Assembly: GCF_910592395.1 (NCBI RefSeq)
Contig: NC_088322.1
Span: forward strand, 2,354,001-2,418,000
Origin: Lineus longissimus
Taxonomy: Eukaryota; Nemertea; Pilidiophora; Heteronemertea; Lineidae
Length of the DNA: 64,000 bases
Reading direction: 5' to 3'
The notes under the pieces were generated by a model. It did not search any database and was not told the origin of the DNA. It was given only the letters and a program-made list of their open reading frames with translations. A program made the position numbers and the translations under genes. Below, piece by piece: positions 47,346 to 59,465 of this stretch. The stretch's first letter is position 1; each line of letters starts with the position of its first letter.

Positions 47346-47905
47346 CCTTGGCGACTCAAAACCACAAGTTGGGCGGATTACACCCAGATACAATATTTGG
47401 CATAATTGAAAGTATATACCCCTCACAATTTTTGTTTGGCCTTTTCCATAATGGTGCTACAACCTTCACCTTATCTTTAATCAGATGTTGTACCTTACGT
47501 TTGATTTGCATTCGTGATCGTTGATTTAAGGTATGGTAGTTTTCAACAACTTTCTCAATATCAGCCTTTTGTGGCACCCTTTCATTTAGAATGCAAAGCT
47601 AAAAGCATTCTTTATTATGCCTAAAAGCATTCTTTATTATGCCTATGTCAGCATTCGACCATTTGACCCAGACCTTTTTACTCAGCATCTTTTTCATAGC
47701 CTGTGGCTTTGGGAGGGTCGTTTTAGGCAGTTTTGGCACTACTAATTAAGCTATCATTTTCAGAGTCAGTGCTTGTCTCAGAAGAATCTTCTTTATAATC
47801 CTCATCAACCACCGAGTCTTTACGCGTATCATCGCTTAGACTGTAAGTTGGTGTCTTTATACTCTTACCTTTTGGGTTTTGGCTGATGCCACTCATAGCC
47901 ACACT
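47346..47905 (-). pseudogene. Decayed duplicate of the recombinase-like gene's last exon
   Basis: Similar by eye to 50405-50915: KADIEKVVENYHTLNQRSRMQIKRKVQHLIKDK here matches the end of the exon at 50465. The match extends outside the coding part (GGCATAATTGAAAGTATAT). Upstream, stops and small deletions break the frame. A duplicated ACAAAAGCATTCTTTATTATGCC-type segment near 47600-47640 is an added local repeat. Confidence 0.7.
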
Positions 47906-48457
47906 TTGCTGACAGGATTTTGTGTCTAGAAAACCCCATTAAAAATTATAATTAATCCATCTAATTAATCCATTGAATGACAGGATTTTGTGGGAGGTGA
48001 AAACCCGCTTTATAAAAAAGTGTTTTAGAATAAATGTCGTTCAAAGAATAACCGTGTCTAATGATACACCAAACTTCAGAATGTAATATAACGCATGCAT
48101 ATGTAGCGCTGAGTATTACTCAGCTAAAACAAAAGATACATTTTCTGGTCAATGGTCCAGAAGAACCATGATGCTTCTCGATGATGATGATTATAATTAG
48201 CCTGGCACCCTATTTCAAAATGTAGATACTAATTTCATCTAGCTTTAAAAAAGTATTAAATCAATTCAAAAAATAATAGTCATCTCCTAATCAAAAAGGC
48301 AATTTCATGTAAAATGCAAACAGTGAGAGAGCAGTTGATTTCTTTCCTGGAGCCCATTATAATACATTGTTTTGGAAATGTCCGCTAACATTGAATACAC
48401 TGTTATATGATATATATTGCCAAAATATCTTACACTCTGACACAAACATATTTAGAA
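47906..48457. other. Intergenic, no gene recognised
   Basis: AT-rich, without motifs. Confidence 0.4.
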
Positions 48458-49180
48458 TTAAAGATTTTGCAATGGTGATCTTTCAAAACCACCATAATAC
48501 GGGTTGGAATAACCGCTCTCGTCACTGTAAAACATCTGACGCATTCTTTCAGACTGGTACTTTGAACATGTTTTGCATTTGCAGTGGGGTTGACATTTTG
48601 TTACAAACCATTCATTGTGTCGTTTTGCATTTCGGTACTTTTGCTTAAAGTTGCGGTAACTGGGGCTAACACTTTTACATAAAGATGTCGGCAACTTGCA
48701 CTTTCTGAAAAGATTTTCTACGGTGTCACAATAGTTGCTGCACAGAAGAGTATGCATCACTTTAAGATATGGCGCCATTTGTCCATTTTGAATTATAGGC
48801 ATTAAATCACTAACTATTGACTCTTCTAACTGAAGATAACATATGATCTCTACAGTGAGATATAGCAAATTGTCATGAATCGGAATGGTAGTACCTTTAT
48901 TCAGGCATGATATAAGACACTGAAATGCCTTCATATCAAATCGTTCGAAATTAAAATGAGAACATTTCCTTTTCAATAACATTCGAACTGCATTATCAGA
49001 TGTGACTAAAACATTGTGAGCTATGGTGGGGGGCTCAATGGTAATAGCACCATTGTCACCAAAGCTGAACACAAGCATATTTTCCATGTCTGGAACCTGT
49101 TTGATTTCTCTAAATTTCTCAATTATCCCGCATTCCCGCCCCCAGAGCCAGGAAAATATGCTTGTGCTGACAATAACCAA
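48458..49180 (-). CDS. BTB/POZ-like protein or exon, tentative
   Basis: A frame of 240 codons with a likely ATG about 30 residues in (MENMLVFSFGDNGAITIEPPTIAHNVLVTSDNAVRMLLKRK). The pattern FERFDMKAFQCLISCLNKGTTIPIHDNLLYLTVEIICYLQLEE is like the C-terminal half of a BTB/POZ domain, followed by a BACK-like helical stretch (YLKVMHTLLCSNYCDTVENLF). The C-terminus has a cysteine-rich CQPHCKCKTC cluster. It may be an intronless host gene or one exon. The start and family are uncertain. Confidence 0.4.
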   Translation of the reverse strand: MVIVSTSIFSWLWGRECGIIEKFREIKQVPDMENMLVFSFGDNGAITIEPPTIAHNVLVTSDNAVRMLLKRKCSHFNFERFDMKAFQCLISCLNKGTTIPIHDNLLYLTVEIICYLQLEESIVSDLMPIIQNGQMAPYLKVMHTLLCSNYCDTVENLFRKCKLPTSLCKSVSPSYRNFKQKYRNAKRHNEWFVTKCQPHCKCKTCSKYQSERMRQMFYSDESGYSNPYYGGFERSPLQNL

Positions 49181-49237
49181 TGCAGTTCACTGTGCATACA
49201 GAAATAATGAAAATAACTACAGAAAAGACATACACGT

Positions 49238-49790
49238 CAGAGATGTCCACCTAGCTCATGAGTCGAATTCGATCACGGTTTCATGAGCAAGGTGTCGACA
49301 ATATACTCGAGAGAACTCGAATTCTATCACGGTTTCATGCCTTTAAAGAAACTATGTTTGGACGGATTTCCGTCACGAACAATACAACTTTCTTTGGCAT
49401 GACTAAACGATTAAACCCCAGTGAAAATGTTCATACTCTAGACTATCTCAGGGATGTCCACCTAGCTCGTGAGCAAGGTGTCGACAATATACTCGAGAGA
49501 ACTCGAATTCTATCACGGTTTCATGCCTTTAAAGAAACTATGTTTGGACGGATTGCCGTCACGAACAATGCAACTTTTTTTGGCATGACTAAACGATTAA
49601 ACCCCAGTGAATATGTTCATACTCTAGACTATCTCAGGGATGTCCACCTAGCTCGTGAGCAAGGTGTCGACAATACACTCGAGAGAACTCGAATTCTATC
49701 ACGGTTTCATGCCTTTAAAGAAACTATGTTTGGACGGATTGCCGTCACGAACAATGCAACTTTCTTTGGCATGACTGAAAGATGGCAAAA
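49238..49790 (+). repeat. 186-bp coding-frame tandem repeat, about 3 copies
   Basis: GAGCAAGGTGTCGACAATA recurs at 49285, 49471 and 49657, a period of exactly 186 bases (62 codons). The frame 49258-49818 stays open across all copies and gives the repeat EQGVDNILERTRILSRFHAF and on. The copies differ by a few substitutions, mostly silent or conservative (ISVTNNTT to IAVTNNAT). This could be an exon with internal repeats or a satellite with a chance frame. Confidence 0.7.
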
Positions 49791-49800
49791 TACCAACAGT

Positions 49801-50325
49801 AGTCGGATTCATAAGTAAATGTCACTGCCCTTTCGGGTCACTGTGCAAAACCTACTGGGCCGATTTCTTCAAAGTTTGTTTTTTCTTGAATATAATTTCG
49901 GGACCCAACACAATTTTCAGGTTAGAGATTTGCAAATCACGAAGAAAAAAATTGTCAACTTTGGAGCCCTTGGCCATTTTGGGGTAGGCCTGGACGGGCC
50001 CGATTTTTTTTTTAATGGATAGTTCCAAATGAAACTTGGCACCTTTGAAGATACACACGAAAAAAAAATTAACCTGAATGTGTCTGCAAAATGCATCCAG
50101 AAACAAGCAGTACAGAGGCGAAAATGTAAAAATCAATGCACTACGTCAATGTACACCAATACATACAAAAGAATTATTTCGTAACCATGGTTACTGAAAT
50201 ATGAAAATCCTCTTGGGTCTCGAAATTAGATTCAAAACCAAACTTTGAAGAAATCGGCCCAGTAGTTTTGCACAGTGACCCAAAATGGCAGTGACATTTA
50301 CTTATGCATCCGATTATAGACCAAC
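49801..50325. mobile_element. Short foldback element with inverted ends of about 95 bp
   Basis: GGATTCATAAGTAAATGTCA at the left is matched on the other strand by GGATGCATAAGTAAATGTCA at the right. The shared sequence continues through GGGTCACTGTGCAAAACCTA and GGGCCGATTTCTTCAAAGTT. The inner 300 bases are unrelated and non-coding. It abuts the end of the 186-bp repeat. Confidence 0.7.
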
Positions 50326-50464
50326 TGGGAATCGATCTAGTTTAATGCATTCAAAGTAGCAAACATTTGGAAGGGGATTGAACTTAAGTGAAAATCATGA
50401 TACAGCACATGTTAGGCGGATTACCACCACAGACAATATTTTGGCATAATTGAAAGTATATCCC

Positions 50465-53400
50465 TCACAATCTTTGCTTGGCCTTTTCCATAATGGTGCT
50501 AGTAACCTTCATCTTATTTTTAATCAGGTGTTGTACCTTACTTTTGATTTGCATCCACGATCGTTGCTTTAAGGTAGGGTAGTTTTCAACAACTTTCTCA
50601 ATATCAGCCTTTCGTGGCACCCTTTCATTTAGAATGCAGCGCTTAAAAGCATTTTGTATTATGCCTATGTCAGTATTCGACCATTTTACCCAGACCTTTT
50701 TACTGGGAATCTTTTTCTGAGCCTGTGGCTTTGGGAGGACCTTTTTAGGCAGTTTTGGCACTACTAAGCTGTCATTCCCAGAGTCAGTGCTTGTTTCAGA
50801 CGATTCTTCTTTATAATCTTCATCAATCGTCGAGTCATCACGCGTATCATCATCGCTTAGATTATAAGTTGGTGTCTTTATACTCTTACGTTTTGGGTGA
50901 CGCCACTCTTTGCCACCCTCAGCCTTCGAGTCGCTGCTGTTAATCGAAGTATCTGGTGATTCATGAGTTTCTGCACCTCTCTTTACAACTTTCTTATTTG
51001 GCTTTAATGGTTTTTGCTTTCGTGTCTTTTTCCCCTCTCCGTCAACTTTGGGTCCAGCTTGGTCGTCGTCACTCTCATGCTGAGCTGGCATATTAATATC
51101 TGAAATGTAACAAATATTATTTTGTAGAGATGGCTAGATCAGAATTATCGACATTTGAGTGGATGTGGTAGCATCATCGACATTTGCGTTGTTGCAGCTG
51201 TAGAATTTATAAAACGTTTTACATATTTACATGTTGAACGATACATTGGTCTGTTCAAAGTTGTGTTGTTGTTGCTGTTGTTGTAAGGGGAAAATAACTT
51301 GATCATTACATCAGTCATTAAGTAACTGAAGAAAAATCCGGTCTGAACTCACCATCAATGTGAATATCATTTAGGGACTTCCCCTGGAAATTTCCCGCTG
51401 TCCCGTTTTCAATTGCTAACAGCACCTTCGACACCTTTGCCATCTCAATCGTTGATTCATGTAGCCTATACGAATCCTTGTGCACCTCTACAGTGTGGCC
51501 CAGGTGATTCCCCAACCACTCAAGTTCACCAGGCTTCAAACCAAGTATCTGAAAAAACAGATGGGATAATCATTTGCATTAGCATGCTAAGATGGTTAAG
51601 AAATGGGAAAGTGTTCGTAGTATGCTATATTTTGGGAGAGTTGACTAACGAAACAGCAATATGCGTGGTCCGCAAATGAACCATAATACAAAAGCAGTGT
51701 GATGTGCATGGGGGGGGGGGGGGGCAATACGATTTTAACGGTAGGCATTATATCGTTAAACACTGATAAAATAAACCCCAGTATTTTGATGCTGCAAGCA
51801 TTTAAATCCCCAGTATTTTGATGCAACCACTTAAATCTCAATGTCAGAGGTTCAAATCCCCTTCAACTCAATTGCAGATAATCACATGCTAACCAAGAAC
51901 TCCACCAAAATGTTCGTCCATTCTAACTTTTCTCTTCTGTTATTGGAATGTCTGTTCAAGTAAAATCCATGATTTATGATTATTTACGATTTATGACAAG
52001 TATTTTCTCAATTGTCCATTACACACGTTATTCCAGTGACCTCCTATTTTAAATCTTCCTTACCTGGGTTACTGTCGCGGTGTATTTTCTTAGTCGAGTT
52101 GTCGAAATGAGATCCGGTCTTGTACACTCTGCGTCCTTGGCAAATCGATTGAGAACCTGTAAATAGGTAGGAGGGTTTTATATCCCGACCTCAACCGTGA
52201 AGAAGTTACCTCTTGACTAAGCAGGCAAAGAGAAGGGGGTCCCACGTCTAGTTTCAGGGGTCAAAACGGAGCCCGTAGAACGTGACGTACGGTTCATGAG
52301 AGTAGTGGAGGCACGAAAAAAAGGTTCTCCCTGCAAAAGGGCTAATGTGAAGAGACTTGGAAGAAGAAAAAATCTGCAAGTCTTTTTTCAGGGCCTTGGT
52401 GGTGCTCAGTCATGGGTGTTACAATGATGGCATCAACGGAATGCGCATATAGCTTCCACTTCCAGTTTTACCTCACTTGTCTCATAAGTTTTTGTCAGGA
52501 TTTTTAATTGATCAGGGAACGTTAAAATGGAACAATGTCTTCGATCAGAATACTGTTCCCCTTTAACATCTTCTCGAACTGATGCAACCTACCTTCCAGG
52601 GGGATAGATATGAATTAGACCCAGGCACGGCAAAGAAATATTGGCCTGCCACGTTGCATTGAGATCGTTTCTCCACCAACAATTCCATCGGTCTAACCCA
52701 TTCTGGTTTGAGAAGCAAAGGGACCTTTCTGTTTCTCTTGCCTGGTAACTGCACCATGTCCAGGCTGAAATATGAATAAGTACCGATATTTCAACCACCT
52801 TAAATGGGACGAAGATGACATACCACACCCTTGTGCAATGGGATTTTCAGACTTAGCTATCAATCACTCGTTTAAAGTCCACAAAACGTTTCCTCAATAG
52901 CCGTCTAATTGTTATTGTGTATATAAGACCCACTTACCTTTCCAAGAGTCTTTGCTCCAACTGGGAGAGGGAGAGAAGTATATCTTCATTTCTATTTTCC
53001 TTCCAGTTTGGTCTGTTCGTGAAACAACCAACGACCATTTTTGCCACTTCCCCTCCTCGCCTTTTGTTGAACAAGGTAACGATGGAGAAGATACCTTCCG
53101 ACAGTCTTCTCCACGAATTCTCAGAAGGGGATTTCCTCAGCTCATCTTCCAAAACAACAATACTTCTGTCAAGAAATGTTCGAAGCTTAAGCAAGTCCGC
53201 TGTCACTGGAATTAACTCTACTTTATTGTATTTCTTTTCTTTGAGGCTTTGGAGCGCGTGTGACGAAACCAGTTCTGTCCATTCAGCATTGAAAAGTTGG
53301 AGAAATACGTGTGCTTCATCCGATTTGTCCTTGTCCATGGTTCTCAATCCGATGCCATGTTTGATGAGCGCACATTTTTTAAGCGAGTGGCCCAGTTGTA

Positions 53401-55327
53401 GTCCGATTGATGGAGTGTTCAGAAGGCTCACCCCCGCCATTGTTATTTCTTTGCTAACACAACAAAGATTTCGGGTAGCCTTGACAGCAGAATCAAAGTG
53501 TTCTCCGCAAATTATTTCAGATAGACCGATGAATGGATTGTCCCTAAGTTGACGAAACTCCTGCAAGAATCTCCCAAGAAGGCGCAAACGTTGTGTTATG
53601 ACTTTTTGTCTCTTCACACCAATTTTGTTCAACAAAATTGCCCCCAGCTTCAGTATTAATGTGTCCTTTTTTATGATCGTTTTCACCACATTACTTCTCA
53701 TCGGACTGATTATAACACTGTGTAGATCGGCAAAGTCAGCCGAGTTAGGGTCTCTTCCTGTTGTTGCAGCATCAAGAAAGATACGACTTTGAATTTTAAT
53801 CGAGTGTCCCTTGTATCCGTTGGCGTTTTTGTCATTGTCGTCATCCTCATCCTCGTCATCACCATCGTCACCATCGTCATCTCGACTGTCATCATCATTA
53901 CCACTTGATTTGGTGTTGAATTGGCAAACCCTTGCATGTCTCCATGCTTCATCTTCGTGAAGAAATGCAAGACAATGGATGCAAGGAATATATTCATTGG
54001 CATCTCGATGCTGTATTGGACGTCTTGCTACGATGAGTTCGCCTTCACCCTTTTGTAAAATCTTTACATTATGGTTGAAGTTTCCCTTTAACCTTATACG
54101 TTCCACTTCCTTCAGTTTAGTTTGCTTGTCAGTCAAATTGAAAATTCGAGCGACCTCAACCTCATCAACATGGCATTTTTCTAAATGCCTCGGGAACTTT
54201 GCCTTCAATTCACCACAGTAGAAACACGCCTGCCGTCTGTCATAGGGCCGATTTCCACCGTCCTTTTTCTGGTATGTTGGAACAGTCACTGAAAGAAAAT
54301 GGAACAATTTCAATATGGAGTACTTAGAATATTTAAGGTGGAGTCACGTGGTTCCTTAATTCGTAGTGCAGGTGATGCATCAGAATATGCATATTTTTTT
54401 AGTGATGGAAGTTAGTCAGTACTAAGATGATGTTGGAACATGAACGGTCACATCTTGTTCACTGCCTACTATGGTGCAGTTGCGTTGAACGATGAACGTA
54501 CCATTTAATTTCACTCGTTGACAAATTTGTGGTGGCGCTGCTGCTGCTACTATACGTGAAATATGTTGTCTGAAATATAATTTGAAATCGGTCTGTACAA
54601 ATTGTGTACCAACCTGATGGAAACTTCGAAGGCAGTTGCTTTGGTGATTTGTCCATTTCGAGTTTTCCAGATGTTATGGCACCCTTCTCTTCCACAGATG
54701 AATGGCGTCTACCATTAGTATCAAAACAGCATTCCGAACAGGCTTCCGCCCTCAAATGGTCTAAATGGCTGACATTGACAAATAGTTCCGGGGCCAGGCA
54801 TGGTTGTTTGTCATCATCCTTGAAAGAAATAGGCCTACAATGCATGATTCAGTAACTACCGAAAAACAAGAAAATGTCCGCATATCACTGTGTGGACTCA
54901 ATGTTTTCATTTTGAGTAGATCGAATGCCACAGTATAACATCGGTGAAGTACACCTCAATTATCAATGATAGGACCAGTCATGTAGACTCATGTGCATGT
55001 GTACTGAGGACGTTCTCTTGTGTTGGGTCTGCATAGCTAAATGAAAAGTCCAGGTCTTCACATTGTGGTAGTTTCATTTAGGTTTTCTCCCCCCCCCCCG
55101 CGGCCCCTCGGCCACAACTTCCTTCACGTCACTGTTGCCCATCCCACTACTGTTATCCAACTCGAACATGCAATGAAAAATGTTTGAATTTACTTTGTTT
55201 GTGCTTTTTTCCTTCCTTCCTTGGTTGTGGTGCTAATACTAATACCATCCTCTCCCTTGGATATGGTGCTGACATCATCTTCAGACATATCATCATAGCA
55301 TGGTGCCTCAGACGCATTGCATTTGTT
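50465..55327 (-). CDS. Tyrosine-recombinase-like gene, seven predicted exons
   Basis: Exons on the reverse strand: 55327-55194, 54834-54614, 54288-52938, 52764-52593, 52156-52064, 51548-51353 and 51099-50465. All junctions are GT-AG and keep one frame, giving 933 codons plus stop. The first two exons are acidic. The long exon begins with zinc-finger-like CFYCGELKAKFPRHLEKCH and CIHCLAFLHEDEAWRHARVC and ends in a helical domain with LFNKRRGGEVAKM. Next come GKRNRKVPLLLKPEW, then TTRLRKYTATVTQ, then NHLGHTVEVHKDSYRL. These match in order the Arg-I, Lys, Arg-II, His-III and catalytic Tyr boxes of tyrosine recombinases, though the first His of the HxxR box is replaced. The C-terminal exon is basic and low-complexity, then a KVWVKWSNTDIGIIQNAF domain. 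This is a gene family of aquatic animals, probably Crypton-related. Function inferred only. Confidence 0.65.
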
Positions 55328-55575
55328 CTGCAAAATGTCATTAAAGATGACTAGATGGATTTTCTATGTAAATATTTCATGAAAGCTCCGAGAAAAGGTA
55401 GCAAAATAATTGAATTGGTGACAAGTTTTGGAAAGACATTGGGGAGATTCACTACTACCAACCCGAAGCACTGACTGCTCATGTGGGGGGGGGGGGGGGG
55501 GGTTAGTTAGCACCCCGACCCACTAAAATGCCTTTGAGAGATGAACGAATGTCCATAGTTACACGTTACACTTAC

Positions 55576-55966
55576 AGTCAAATGGGTCAAACTCATCTGG
55601 ACTCACCAAGTCGGTGTTAATGTATCCATCTTTCCTGGGTAGGTTGCTGCATTCCTCTTCAAATACATCATCACTTAACTCATCATCACTTGATTCATCT
55701 CGATCTATTTCTCCCCTGGTCGTATCATCAAAGGAATCTTGGGTGTTTTCCCCTCTGGACCCGGGCTCGCTATCGTCTTCATCTACCACTTCCATTGAGG
55801 TTGAATTACTACCATCATCAACCGAACATTCCATCATTGCATATATGCAACCTACATTATCTGGAGATCGATGAACATAGTCCTCCGCGGCTGAACTTTC
55901 ACTTATTACTTGGCGATTACAATCAAGTTGTTGTTCAATGACAGCTGGTATAGGAGTTCGCTCAGC
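55576..55966 (-). CDS. Candidate 5' exon of the recombinase-like gene
   Basis: 130 codons of acidic, serine-rich protein between an acceptor-like TTTTGCAG at 55967 and a donor-like GTAAGT at 55575. Its phase does not join directly to the exon at 55327 (a stop would result), so an exon may be missing between them or the donor may be different. It could also belong to another gene. Confidence 0.4.
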
Positions 55967-58083
55967 CTGCAAAACATGAAAAATGAATATAAAAGTTGAT
56001 ACAGTAGGAAATAATCGCCAATCTGGTCCTACCCTTCACCCCTTCATTAAAATCAGATCACGACTTTGTCAATGAAATGCTAGCATAACAAGACCAAACC
56101 ATCATGCAGACACATTGTGAGTGTGGCATTGTCACTACTTTTTAAGCGCCAGCATTATGTCACAACCTCGGGGCTAAAAGTGCCAATGGTGACCTCCAGG
56201 TCAGAGCCTCTGGCCAAACTTACTGATCCTCCTTGTCATAAATTATCTCGGCCAAAATGACGCCCCCTGATATACACTGACATCAGGCGGGTAATCCAAT
56301 TAAATAAAGTCCAGGCCAACAGTTAAACTATACGGCATCTATTCTCAATAATCACTCCACCCACACCCGGTTACAACATTAATATATACAGGTACATCAC
56401 AATAGTCAACACAATCGCACATAAATGGTCCCTCATAAAACATCAGGGAGACAGACCACTCATCCGTGGCATACAATAACTTCAGATATACGTCGTCAGG
56501 GCAACAGTTAGCAACTGTTGCAAATCAAGGCAGAATGGCAAGGGGTTAATCCTCAGGAGACCGGCATGGAAAAGTATTCAAAAAAAAACCTCTTGGAATA
56601 AAACTATTCCAAGAAGAATCAACCGACACCTCGATTCCAGGTGTATACAAGTTTTGCCCCAGCAAAACAAAAAGATTCCCGCAATTGAAGTTACCCGATA
56701 CAAGAGATTCTGGGCCCGTTTACCAGTCCAACCTGGTGAGCTCGCCAGAAGCAAAAAAACTGGTCCAAAGAAAATTACGCGAGCTCAACACGCATATCGG
56801 GAGGTCTAGCGATTTCGAAATGGTCTGCAGTGACCGCAAGGCCCCAGTGATCCACCAGCAGCACGAGGGGTATGCAGAAAAAAAAAAGAATTTATATAAG
56901 TCAGAGACTTGAGCAAGTCACTGGCCTCTCCACAGACAGAGGAATAAAAAGGGTACCCTCAACTCCTGAAGAAAGGAGGAGATAAAAAAAACGTACCAAT
57001 GCTCGACTCTTAGCAAGAGGAGAAAATCGTCTGCGTCTAATCGCATCTGAGCCGGTCTGCTCGGAAACCCACGCTATCCCATTAAATACCCGAAGTCCAC
57101 GTGACCACATGATAATTCAACTGACATTCCGATCCACAATGCACTGCGCACACAAAGACACCCCCAATTAAAATATGAAAAGATCACCAAGCAACCCGAT
57201 ACAAAAGCCTTCGTTTCCTGGCAGAGATCGCACTGAATATAACTTAAAACACCGTAGTTCGAGGCACATGCTAAGGAGTGATTAAATAAGCTTACGATTA
57301 ATCGAGATAAATTCCAAATTTGCAAGTTAACAGAAGTTTTCGTTAGAGAGGTAACAATGAAATTTTGACTTTTAGCGGTGCTGTAGGAAAGGGATCATTC
57401 GGCATTCCTCAGCCACTCACGTGATAGGAAGAACCAATAAAAATACGAGAAAATTGTAAACAGTGATGGCCGCCGTCCAGGTCACATGACCGATAAAATG
57501 GCGACGCATCCAGGAAATTGATAGAAAGAGTTGTTGACAATTTGTCCGAAAATAAACGAAATAAACCGTTGTGCCTGGAACTAGGTTTACATAAAAGGTT
57601 ACGAAAATGAGAAGGTAATTTTGGTGACCGTTTCACTATTCCCCTCTTTAAAACACAGCCGTCCTCGGCGGACTTAATATAATGCAATATAAAACGTGTG
57701 TGGTATGACGAATGTACACTACCATACATTGATACTATAATATAATATAAAGGGACAGTGAATGTGGATGGGAATGTCGAGTAAAACAACGCCCTGGCAA
57801 GAAACAAATATACGAACGGAACCATTTACAATCACAATGTTAGAACCACAGCTAACACCACTCATCTGTTTAGCACCCTTGTATAGCACCAGAATGAGAA
57901 ACTCCAGGTTTAAATTCAATCTAAATCAACTAACTAAACAAACTACTGAACTACATGGCGACCAGAAATAATATGATATGTACATCTAGAACATGGTAAA
58001 AGAAATGATATGACAGGAACTGATCAACATGATATATATTTACAACATCGACTGGGTAATCCGGGTGACAAAGGGGAAGGGGA
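55967..58083. other. Stretch without recognisable genes
   Basis: A hairpin CTTGGAATA/TATTCCAAG occurs at about 56593-56612. Otherwise only short frames without motifs are present. Confidence 0.45.
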
Positions 58084-58791
58084 TTAACGGCGCTGGGAGT
58101 TGAGGTGCTTGCGGATATTACGCATCCTATCGTGATATCCCTCCACAGCGGGGCTAACCTCCGGGAGTCTCCCCCTTGCCACGCGGCCAGTCGAGTGGGC
58201 AACTCGAATGGTACTCCTGACGTGTTGTCGCTGGTGTCTCTGACTGCGGGGTCGTGGTGGCTCAGCTGGGGGCGGCATTACTGGGGAGTGTTGGCGCGCC
58301 CGCTTCTTTGGTGGCAGGGTCGGCTCTGGTCCTGCCATGACAACTCCCTGCTGGACCGTTGGTGATGAAAGTGAGGCAGGGGTGTCTTGCTCATTCCTAA
58401 CACTGACATTCTTGGCTTCCGCCTGTTTTGGAGGGTCAACTCTAGCCAGCATGTCTTGGAGCATGGCCTGAATGCCCTCTACCTGGGTGCTTAGCCGGAA
58501 GATGGCATCCAGCACCTCTAGTTGCTGGGGAGCGGGTGGAAAAGTCGCCTCGTCAATCGCCGCCCCTTGTGACAGGTGAGACGGAGCTGGGTTGGCGGGT
58601 GGTGGGGTGGCTGCCCGCGGAACTTGCTCGGTCGGGCCTGTCTTCGGTGAGGAAAGGAGGCAATCGAGGATCTCTTGGCCTTCTGGCTGGTAGTCGTCAT
58701 TCAAGAAGGCATCCAATTCCAGGTCAAAAGCGAGGGCGTCCATCTGGAAGCGAGAGAAGTGAAGCGTAAGCATATTTCCGGACATATTCAT
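58084..58791 (-). CDS. Pro/Gln-rich ORF downstream of gypsy pol, unknown
   Basis: 235 codons on the same strand as, and 3' to, the gypsy pol gene. An alternative ATG at 58743 would give MDALAFDLELDAFL as start. The middle is rich in P, A and Q with a helical stretch (QLEVLDAIFRLSTQVEGIQAMLQDMLARV) that could oligomerise. The end is very basic (RSQRHQRQHVRSTIRVAHSTGRVARG). It is an extra ORF of the retroelement or an unrelated nested gene. No envelope features such as a signal peptide or membrane anchor are seen. Confidence 0.4.
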   Translation of the reverse strand: MNMSGNMLTLHFSRFQMDALAFDLELDAFLNDDYQPEGQEILDCLLSSPKTGPTEQVPRAATPPPANPAPSHLSQGAAIDEATFPPAPQQLEVLDAIFRLSTQVEGIQAMLQDMLARVDPPKQAEAKNVSVRNEQDTPASLSSPTVQQGVVMAGPEPTLPPKKRARQHSPVMPPPAEPPRPRSQRHQRQHVRSTIRVAHSTGRVARGRLPEVSPAVEGYHDRMRNIRKHLNSQRR

Positions 58792-59349
58792 CTTTTACAT
58801 AGGTGAAACACATCATGCGTCAGCCATGCACCCTCGAAGCGGAATGTCATATTCGCTAAAGTACACACCCTGTGTTTAGAGTATCGGCCACAAGTTGACC
58901 ACGACCCGACATCAGTATGGATAGTCAATGAGGAACAGCAGTTCCTGAGTTGTAATAAGTCTTCTATTTTTCCTTCCAGCTGACTGGAACACCACCCTGG
59001 GCTATACCAGTGACCCAGTTGGCCATGAAGACATCATGGGCGTGGCATACCCTCACATCAATCGACCATGGCTGGCAGCAGCATCAGCCAGCACATCAAT
59101 AATATACGAAAACTCAACACAGAGGGGGGGCCTGGTCAACCCCAAAATACAGATTGATATATATGCATAATAAGTGACATCAACATGACTGTGGTTACAG
59201 TGGATATAGTAGTACTAGTAGTTCCAAGTACTGTCAGCCAAAAACATCGATAGAAAGGGCTACTAGTACAGCATTCAAAACAGGACAATTACTGCATGTA
59301 TACCAGTGGTGTACATGTTCTATACATGACAGCGTATGACATCATTCAG
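58792..59349. other. Between gypsy pol and the downstream ORF
   Basis: Non-coding. A 3' LTR would be expected nearby but no repeat partner is available in the window to define it. Confidence 0.35.
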
Positions 59350-59465
59350 GCAACTTCCGCCTGACGCTCCTAAACCACAACGGCGGACTCTGGCCCTCAT
59401 ATGGTTTCAACTTGTTGTGGTGGACCAGTTTGGTCTTTCCCCGCTTATCCACCTGGATGACGTAG

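Noticed and set aside
51708-51724. G-run and a similar one near 55485 as G-quadruplex elements
   Set aside because: They are single uninterrupted homopolymers, more likely simple length-variable repeats; no gene context supports a role.
52917-53552. Forward frame of 211 codons opposite the recombinase-like exon
   Set aside because: The reverse-strand exon has splice sites and conserved boxes; the forward frame has no motif.
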